This document shows positions 8,072 to 13,137 of a stretch of 13,137 nt of DNA, one piece after another. The stretch is taken from NCBI GenBank assembly GCA_023260735.1, contig JALQUL010000317.1, forward strand, positions 1-13,137, in the 5' to 3' direction. A program made the translations under genes and the position numbers. Positions within the stretch are counted from its first letter, which is position 1. Each line of letters starts with the position of its first letter. The notes beneath the pieces are model-generated. The model was not told the origin of the DNA and did no database searches. It saw only the letters and a program-made list of their open reading frames with translations. This DNA comes from Limnohabitans sp. GTDB lineage: Bacteria; Pseudomonadota; Gammaproteobacteria; Burkholderiales; Burkholderiaceae_C.

Positions 8072-8095
8072 ATTCTACAAAGAGTTTTATAGAAT
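8072..8095. repeat. Imperfect palindrome in the amgK/lptD divergent gap
   Basis: ATTCTACAAA (8072-8081) and TTTATAGAAT (8086-8095) form 10-base arms with one mismatch around GAGT. The right arm contains TATAGAAT, which resembles a -10 element for lptD, though no -35 at proper spacing is evident. An 8-bp palindrome, ATCGCGAT (8094-8101), follows immediately. The site lies where promoters for both divergent genes should be, so an operator or overlapping promoter is possible. This is inference from position and symmetry. Confidence 0.4.
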
Positions 8096-8146
8096 CGCGA
8101 TCAATTGGCTTTAGCCATTTGTTGGGCCACTAACCAGAGATATTTT

Positions 8147-10477
8147 ATGTTTGTTAAAACACATCGATTGTCCCCCTTATTTATTTTAATTCAACTCGCT
8201 TTTGGCGGGCAGTCAGCATGGGCTCAAACCAATAGTTTAACGGTCAGTCCCAAGCTGGAAGACAAACTTTCAGTCGAGGCAATTAAATCTTCCGCCATTT
8301 ATGTGAGCGGGGATAAGGTAGCTGGATCAACTGAAGATAAGGTGATTGTAGAGGGGGCTGCTGAGTTTCGTAAGCCAGGTACGGTTTTAAAAGCCGATAA
8401 AGTTGAATACGAACAAAATAAAGATGAGGTTTTTGCATCAGGCAATGTGCGTTTAAACCGTTTAGGTAACACCTTTGAAGGCCCTGAGGCAAAGTTTCAG
8501 TTAGAAACTTTTAAAGGTTATTTTTTAAAACCTCAATATCAATTTTTAGCTAATGGCGGTAATGGTCAAGCCGATAAAATTGATTTTTTAGGTGATAAAA
8601 AAACCACCATCAGCAATGCTAGCTATACCACTTGTACAAGAATACCCGGTTCTAAGTGGTTGCCCGATTGGGTGCTTGAGGCCTCAAGAATAGATACCGA
8701 CTCAGAAGAAAATGTAGGTGAAGCTTACGGTGCTGTAGTCAAGCTCAAAGAAGTGCCTATTTTCGCCTTGCCTTATATGAGCTTTCCACTTAATTCGGAC
8801 CGTAAAACAGGCTTTTTACCTCCTTCAATTGCATCTGATAATGTCAGTGGTTTAGAAATATCTACTCCTTATTATGTGAATTTGGCACCTAATTACGACC
8901 TCACATTCAATCCAACTCTCAGCTCCAAACGTGGGGTTAATTTAGGCACAGAGTTTAGGTATCTTAATCCTACACTTTCCGGCACAATGAATGTGGACGT
9001 CATGCCAAGCGATAAATTGCGTAACAATGATAGACGCTGGGGTATTTCAGCCGACCATCAGCAGTATATTGCGGCAGGTTCTACAGTGGGCGGATTATTG
9101 CTCAACTTAGAAGTTAACCGGGTGAGCGACAATAATTATTGGCGAGATTTTCCGCGTGCAACTGGTACTTTAACCCAACGTATCTTGCCTACTAACGCAA
9201 GTCTTGGATGGCGCCAAGGGGCATGGTCAAGCGGGCTTAAATTTTCTAAATGGCAAACCTTGCAAGATACAGGAGCAGTCATTAGGCCACCTTATGACCA
9301 GTTACCTCATGCCTACTTAAAATACGATGGTTTGAATTTAAACGGTGGGTTTAATTTAAATGTCAACACTGAAGTGACTCACTTTAAATCAGATCCTGCT
9401 TTTACTACTCAAGTCAATGGCACTAGGGCGTTTAATCAAATTGAAATCAGCCGTCCGTTCAAATCCCCAGCTTATTTCATAACACCAAAAGCAAAGTTTC
9501 ATAATGCTACCTATCAATTTGACAGCCCATTGCGAAATGGTGATACCTCAGCTAGTTTATCGGTTCCTACTTTTAGCTTAGATTCAGGTTTGGTCTTTGA
9601 TCGAAGTGTAAGGTTGTGGGGACGAGATTTGACTCAAACACTAGAACCTAGAGGATTTTATGTGTATACCCCGTATCGTGAACAAAGCTTATTGCCGAAC
9701 TATGATTCGGCTGCTCGTGATTTCAACTTTGCTGCATTATTTACTGAAAATCCTTATTCTGGTAATAGCCGAATACCTGACACCAATGTTTTCACTTATG
9801 GACTTAGTTCAAAATTCTTAGATGCCAATAGTGGTGCAGAGTTGGTGCGTTTGGGTATGGCACAACGTTTACGCTTTGAGGACCAAAGAACTATCTTACC
9901 GGGTAATAGAATTCAAACTGAGCGCTTAAGTGACTTGTTGTTTGGTGCAACTGTTAATTGGGATCCACATTGGTCAGTCGAAACCACCCAGCAGGTCAGT
10001 CCAAACGAGTCTCGACTTAATCGTGGTGTTTTAGGCGTTCGCTATGCACCTAAAGACTTTCATGTGGTGAGTGCGGCTTATCGCTATCAAAGGGGCGTGA
10101 GTGAACAAGCTGAATTATCATGGCAATGGCCAATGGCCGAATTATTTGGTGCAAGCAATGATGCTACTGACGGCGCTGTGAGCAATGGTCGTTGGTTTAC
10201 CCTGGGGCGTTTGAATTACAGTTTAACTGAAAACAAAATGGTAGATTCTATTCTTGGTTTTGAATACGAAGCGGGTTGTTGGGTTGCTCGTACCGTGGTT
10301 GAAAATGTCAGTAGCAGCAGTGCCACGAGTAATCGTAGAATTTTATTTCAGCTAGAACTAGTTGGTTTTGGTTCTGTTGGCCCTGGCGCATTAAAAACAT
10401 TGCGTAGTAATATTCCGCGTTACCAATACTTACGTGAACAAGTCGATACTCCTAATCGCTTTAGTAATTTTGAATAA
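8147..10477 (+). CDS. lptD: LPS-assembly outer-membrane protein LptD
   Basis: Outer-membrane beta-barrel that inserts lipopolysaccharide into the outer leaflet together with the LptE lipoprotein. The ATG at 8147 is chosen because it gives a clean signal peptide (cleavage after A26 in SAWA-QTN) and has a purine-rich AGAGA 6 bases upstream; a TTG at 8105 would spoil it. The mature protein has an LptA/OstA-like periplasmic domain (about 60-150, with VEGAAEFRKPGTVLKADKVEY) and then the large barrel. The length of 776 is normal. Only two cysteines are present, C163 (YTTCTR) and C711 (EAGCWVAR), which would form the inter-domain disulfide required for function. Transcription probably starts in the gap shared with amgK and stops at the hairpin at 10512-10544. 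Confidence 0.96.
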   Translation: MFVKTHRLSPLFILIQLAFGGQSAWAQTNSLTVSPKLEDKLSVEAIKSSAIYVSGDKVAGSTEDKVIVEGAAEFRKPGTVLKADKVEYEQNKDEVFASGNVRLNRLGNTFEGPEAKFQLETFKGYFLKPQYQFLANGGNGQADKIDFLGDKKTTISNASYTTCTRIPGSKWLPDWVLEASRIDTDSEENVGEAYGAVVKLKEVPIFALPYMSFPLNSDRKTGFLPPSIASDNVSGLEISTPYYVNLAPNYDLTFNPTLSSKRGVNLGTEFRYLNPTLSGTMNVDVMPSDKLRNNDRRWGISADHQQYIAAGSTVGGLLLNLEVNRVSDNNYWRDFPRATGTLTQRILPTNASLGWRQGAWSSGLKFSKWQTLQDTGAVIRPPYDQLPHAYLKYDGLNLNGGFNLNVNTEVTHFKSDPAFTTQVNGTRAFNQIEISRPFKSPAYFITPKAKFHNATYQFDSPLRNGDTSASLSVPTFSLDSGLVFDRSVRLWGRDLTQTLEPRGFYVYTPYREQSLLPNYDSAARDFNFAALFTENPYSGNSRIPDTNVFTYGLSSKFLDANSGAELVRLGMAQRLRFEDQRTILPGNRIQTERLSDLLFGATVNWDPHWSVETTQQVSPNESRLNRGVLGVRYAPKDFHVVSAAYRYQRGVSEQAELSWQWPMAELFGASNDATDGAVSNGRWFTLGRLNYSLTENKMVDSILGFEYEAGCWVARTVVENVSSSSATSNRRILFQLELVGFGSVGPGALKTLRSNIPRYQYLREQVDTPNRFSNFE

Positions 10478-10511
10478 AATAATGAATCAACTAAATCGGT
10501 AAAATTTTTAA

Positions 10512-10550
10512 AAACCTGTTGCATTTATCGGGTGCGACAGGTTTCTTTAT
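10512..10550 (+). terminator. Intrinsic terminator after lptD
   Basis: A 12-base stem, AAACCTGTTGCA (10512-10523) with TGCGACAGGTTT (10533-10544), pairs fully except for one T-G wobble around a 9-base loop and is followed by TCTTTAT. It begins 34 bases after the lptD stop and should separate lptD transcription from surA. Confidence 0.8.
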
Positions 10551-10746
10551 ATAGGTGTAAAACATTTACCGAATAGCTAAAATATTTATTTTGAATGTTT
10601 TAAAGTGCTAGCGTGAACCTATAGGGTCAAACAGTATTATTGTTTCACTTGTGTGAGTGTAGGTATTGTTTGAGTTGGTAAAAAATGAGTGGTTTTGACC
10701 ATTAAAAACCAATTACCCCACAATGTTAATAATTAGGAGTAGAGAA
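10551..10746 (+). promoter_or_regulatory. Structured, promoter-containing leader upstream of surA
   Basis: About 200 non-coding bases between the lptD terminator and surA. Two inverted repeats stand out: a perfect 9-base pair TAAAACATT/AATGTTTTA (10558-10566 and 10594-10602), and an 11-base pair TCAAACAGTAT/GTATTGTTTGA (10627-10637 and 10663-10673) with two G-T wobbles. The second encloses a small inner hairpin (TTCAC-TTGT-GTGAG). A further 7-base stem, TGGTTTT/AAAACCA, lies at 10690-10711. A promoter for surA-rsmA is expected here. The best hexamer is TATTAT (10635-10640) with a poor -35 (GTGAAC, 10613-10618). It matches no riboswitch class I recognise. Confidence 0.4.
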
Positions 10747-10749
10747 TTG
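10735..10749 (+). promoter_or_regulatory. Ribosome-binding site selecting a TTG start for surA
   Basis: AGGAG at 10735-10739 lies 7 bases before TTG (10747-10749). The in-frame ATG at 10723 is upstream of this site and has only AATTACCCCACA before it, so the TTG is the better start. Confidence 0.7.
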
Positions 10750-12165
10750 AGTTTAAAGTATAAAAAACTAGTAGTTGTTGCTGGTTTAATCTGTGCAAAT
10801 GCCTCATTGATGTTGGCTACCGCTCAGTCGATTCGGGTAGATATCAAAAAATATGATGAAACAATTCAAACATTTTTAACTGATCCTAGTTCTGCCAATA
10901 CATCCGTCAATAATGCCGCCTCTGAATTCATTGTGGCTCATGTAGCCAATGATATTATTACCAATCAAGAACTTAAAAAAAGATTTGAGCAAATTCAAAA
11001 ACAACTAAAAATAACTTCGCTTACTGTTGCTGATAAACAAGAGCTGATTAAGCAAGCATTTGACGATTTAGTGTTAGAGAAATTACAAATACATGCAGCG
11101 CAAGAAACTGGTTACATAGTAGAGACAAAATCTATTGATGCTGCGGTCGCACTTATTGCTCAACAAAATAACATCTCACCTGCAGAACTATTAAAACAGG
11201 TACAAAAAGATGGTTTATCTATTAATGATTTCCGTCAACGCTTACGAACTCAGCTGTATTTGCAAAAAGCCAAAGAGCGATTTGTAGATTCTAAAGCGCG
11301 GATAACTGACTTTGATATTGAAGCAAGGTTGGGTCAATACCAAGGTCTAATAAGTCCTACATCTATAGGAGTTGATCGCAAGCTAGAGCTCAACATAGCG
11401 CAGTTGTTAATACCAGTTCCAGATAATGCAACTCCAGAACAACAAAAAGAGGCTTTGGTTTTAGCAGAAAAAGTCTTAAAGCAGGCACAAAATGGCAGTA
11501 GTTTTGTCGCTATTAGGAATGAGTTTCAGCTCAAATCAACAGAGGCAGATGCTAATGGGATGGGGTATCGTGCCCCTGACAAATATCCCACACTGTTTGT
11601 CGATGCCGTACAAAACTTAAAAACGGGCCAGGTCACACAATTGGTACAATCAGGTGCTGGATGGCATGTTTTAAAATTAGTCGATAAAAGGTCACAGTTA
11701 AGTAATTTAGTTTGGGTACCCGAAACGAGAGCGAGGCATATTTTGCTCCGTTCTGTTGAGGGCGTATCTAAGCAAGGGCAAATCGCTCAACTTACAGCCC
11801 TTCGGCAACAAATTCAAAATGGTAACAAAACTTTTGAAAGTGTAGCATCTAGTGTGTCAGAAGATGGATCAGCAGCTAATGGCGGTGACCTAGGTTGGGC
11901 CGGTCCTGCACAGTTTGTACCTGAGTTTGAGAAAGTCATGAATCAGCTCACGATTGGCGAGATTTCCCCGCCAATTGTTTCTCGCTTTGGTGTGCATCTG
12001 GTTCAGGTCTTAGATCGCAAAGCAAGTATGGTAGAGAAGCCTCCCGTGAGGGATAGAATTCGTGCCCTGTTGAGAGAAGAGAAAGTTGAGCAGTTACAAA
12101 AAGACTGGCTAAAAGAAATCAAGGAACGTGCGTTTATTGAGCTCAAAGAAATGCCTCGTTTTTAA
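10747..12165 (+). CDS. surA: Periplasmic chaperone / peptidyl-prolyl isomerase SurA
   Basis: Periplasmic chaperone that escorts unfolded outer-membrane proteins to the BAM complex. From the TTG start the 472-residue protein has a clean signal peptide: MSLKYKK, a hydrophobic core, and a likely cleavage after A26 (ATA-QS). The SurA N-terminal helical domain follows (about 58-195, including IVAHVANDIITNQEL), then two parvulin domains. The first (about 214-314) is the more divergent. The second (about 329-424) keeps ARHILLR, NGGDLGWAG and SRFGVHLVQV, the hallmarks of parvulin isomerases. A C-terminal helix completes the chaperone core. It is followed by rsmA 21 bases later and separated from lptD by a terminator. 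Confidence 0.95.
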   Translation: MSLKYKKLVVVAGLICANASLMLATAQSIRVDIKKYDETIQTFLTDPSSANTSVNNAASEFIVAHVANDIITNQELKKRFEQIQKQLKITSLTVADKQELIKQAFDDLVLEKLQIHAAQETGYIVETKSIDAAVALIAQQNNISPAELLKQVQKDGLSINDFRQRLRTQLYLQKAKERFVDSKARITDFDIEARLGQYQGLISPTSIGVDRKLELNIAQLLIPVPDNATPEQQKEALVLAEKVLKQAQNGSSFVAIRNEFQLKSTEADANGMGYRAPDKYPTLFVDAVQNLKTGQVTQLVQSGAGWHVLKLVDKRSQLSNLVWVPETRARHILLRSVEGVSKQGQIAQLTALRQQIQNGNKTFESVASSVSEDGSAANGGDLGWAGPAQFVPEFEKVMNQLTIGEISPPIVSRFGVHLVQVLDRKASMVEKPPVRDRIRALLREEKVEQLQKDWLKEIKERAFIELKEMPRF

Positions 12166-12186
12166 TATTAACCAAAAGAGAATAAT

Positions 12187-12984
12187 TTGAAATTAAATGG
12201 ACATGCCCCTCGCAAGCGATTTGGGCAACACTTTTTATCCGATCAGGCCATGATTGAGGACATCATTGATGCTATAGCGCCTCAAGCCAAAGATAATATG
12301 GTGGAAATTGGACCTGGTCTAGGCGCTATGACGGCGCCTTTAATGAAGTCTTTGGACAAGTTGTCGGTAGTAGAGTTAGACCGTGACTTAGCAGCAAAAT
12401 TATGCCTCTGGCCGCAGTTAACAGTAGTCGAAGCTGATGTTTTAAAGGTTGATTTTTCTCGGTTTATTAATGAGCAAAATCCTACTATGCGTGTGGTTGG
12501 AAATTTGCCCTACAACATCTCAACACCTATTTTGTTTCATTTATTGCAATATGCTCAAGTGGTGCAAGACCAGCATTTTATGTTGCAAAAAGAAGTAATT
12601 GACCGTATGGTGGCGAAACCTAAAACGGCTCAGTATGGCAGGTTGTCGGTTATGCTTCAGGCCAGATACGAGATGGAAAACATCTTGTTTGTTCCCTCTG
12701 ATTGTTTTACACCTCCACCAAGAGTAGATAGTGCGATTGTGCGGATGATTCCACTACCTAGTAACTGTCCTTCAGCATTTTTACCTGCTGGTCATTTAGA
12801 AAACATTGTGAAAATTGCGTTTAGTCAAAGACGTAAAATTTTAAAGGCGACCTTGGGTGCCTGGGCTAAAGAAAAAAATTATGTGGGCAATTTTGATATG
12901 CAAAGACGTGCAGAAGAGGTCTCTGTAGATGAGTACATTGATTTTGCCTATGCAACACAAGGTTTAATTGCACCTGCTTTTTAA
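12187..12984 (+). CDS. rsmA: 16S rRNA (A1518/A1519-N6) dimethyltransferase RsmA (KsgA)
   Basis: S-adenosylmethionine-dependent enzyme that dimethylates two adjacent adenines near the 3' end of 16S rRNA, a late check in 30S assembly. The 265-residue protein shows RKRFGQHFL (9-17), motif I VEIGPGLGAMT (39-49), the acidic E63 in VVELDRDLA, D84 in VEADVL, the catalytic NLPY (106-109) and the C-terminal PPPRVDSAIVRM. The start is TTG at 12187. No in-frame ATG precedes RKRFGQ, and the nearby ATG at 12197 is out of frame. A weak AGAG (12177-12180) lies 6 bases upstream. It sits directly after surA, with no pdxA between them, and ends at a strong terminator. Confidence 0.96.
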   Translation: MKLNGHAPRKRFGQHFLSDQAMIEDIIDAIAPQAKDNMVEIGPGLGAMTAPLMKSLDKLSVVELDRDLAAKLCLWPQLTVVEADVLKVDFSRFINEQNPTMRVVGNLPYNISTPILFHLLQYAQVVQDQHFMLQKEVIDRMVAKPKTAQYGRLSVMLQARYEMENILFVPSDCFTPPPRVDSAIVRMIPLPSNCPSAFLPAGHLENIVKIAFSQRRKILKATLGAWAKEKNYVGNFDMQRRAEEVSVDEYIDFAYATQGLIAPAF

Positions 12985-12998
12985 AATGGTTAGACAAG

Positions 12999-13035
12999 AA
13001 AAAACCGCTATTACCTTCGGTAGTAGCGGTTTTTT
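12999..13035. terminator. Strong bidirectional intrinsic terminator after rsmA
   Basis: Two 17-base arms, starting AAAAAACCGCTATTACC (12999-13015) and GGTAGTAGCGGTTTTTT (13019-13035), pair with a single T-G wobble around TTC. The A tract before and T tract after let it work in both directions, serving rsmA on the + strand and probably a convergent gene ending at 13045. Confidence 0.92.
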
Positions 13036-13044
13036 ATTTCGGCT

Positions 13045-13137
13045 TTAAAAAACCAGCTCAGCGAGGCCATGGACAGCAGTTTCGTGATTGGAACGGGCAA
13101 GTTGATCACAGCCGCCATGATTGGCCACGTGATCAAC
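13045..13137 (-). CDS. Unidentified protein, C-terminal 30 residues (partial)
   Basis: The minus strand is open from the window edge to TAA at 13045-13047, encoding a tail ending HGLAELVF. Support: the stop lies just before the bidirectional terminator, as expected for a gene convergent with rsmA, and about half the codons begin with G, as in real coding sequence. I do not recognise the family. The tail is hydrophilic, with many His, Asn and Ala and one Cys. The stretch is about 56% GC by hand count, richer than the rest of the window. The alternatives are a + strand ORF starting at ATG 13069, in the same codon register, or a membrane-like minus frame that would run into the terminator. Confidence 0.35.
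   Translation of the reverse strand, partial: VDHVANHGGCDQLARSNHETAVHGLAELVF
13101..13137. repeat. Perfect 9-bp inverted repeat at the window edge
   Basis: GTTGATCAC (13101-13109) and GTGATCAAC (13129-13137) are exact reverse complements, each containing the palindrome TGATCA. Inside them, GCC (13111-13113) and GGC (13122-13124) can extend the stem. The short direct repeat TGATTGG occurs at 13085 and 13118, 33 bases apart. It may continue beyond the window. Confidence 0.45.

Noticed and set aside
10615..10640. A sigma-E-like promoter upstream of surA (TGAACCT followed by TCAAA)
   Set aside because: The hexamers partly match, but TCAAA is only about 6 bases from the -35-like element instead of about 16, so the spacing is wrong.
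13069..13137. Plus-strand gene starting at ATG 13069
   Set aside because: The only purine-rich stretch is 2 bases from the ATG, too close for a ribosome site, and the terminator layout favours a convergent minus-strand gene. It cannot be fully excluded.

Overview
The window is most likely chromosomal DNA from a low-GC betaproteobacterium, probably order Burkholderiales. The basis is composition (AT-rich third codon positions, roughly 40% GC by eye), the style of the M20 peptidase and AmgK proteins, and the divergent amgK/lptD arrangement followed by surA and rsmA. The genus cannot be named from the sequence. I see no tRNA, rRNA, CRISPR array, insertion sequence, prophage or obvious island, and coding density is high.

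Left part (1-5467, + strand): a polar/basic amino-acid ABC importer operon whose order matches the Pseudomonas aotQMOP (arginine/ornithine) operon: permease aotQ (5' end cut by the window), permease aotM, an AstE/aspartoacylase-like deacylase (aotO), and ATPase aotP. A DUF1439 lipoprotein and an M20 metallopeptidase follow at spacings of 2 and 20 bases, so all six genes look like one transcription unit. The solute-binding protein (aotJ) is not seen and would lie upstream. The unit ends at a bidirectional hairpin (5440-5467).

Middle (5531-8030, - strand): a YidB/DUF937 protein, the 16S rRNA methyltransferase rsmE, and the anomeric sugar kinase amgK. rsmE and amgK are probably co-transcribed. 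murU, the usual partner of amgK, is not next to it.

Right part (8147-12984, + strand): lptD, transcribed divergently from amgK, then surA and rsmA. These serve the outer membrane (LPS insertion, porin chaperoning) and ribosome maturation. lptD has its own terminator, and a 200-base structured gap separates it from surA, so surA-rsmA looks like a separate unit. pdxA, often found between surA and rsmA, is absent. surA and rsmA both appear to start with TTG.

End (12999-13137): a strong bidirectional terminator and then a short, GC-richer stretch that is probably the 3' end of an unidentified convergent gene. It carries a perfect 9-bp inverted repeat at the window edge.

Overall this is mainly housekeeping and transport DNA. 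I found no convincing new system. The points most worth a second look are the deacylase-lipoprotein-peptidase genes added to the importer operon and the structured lptD-surA gap.
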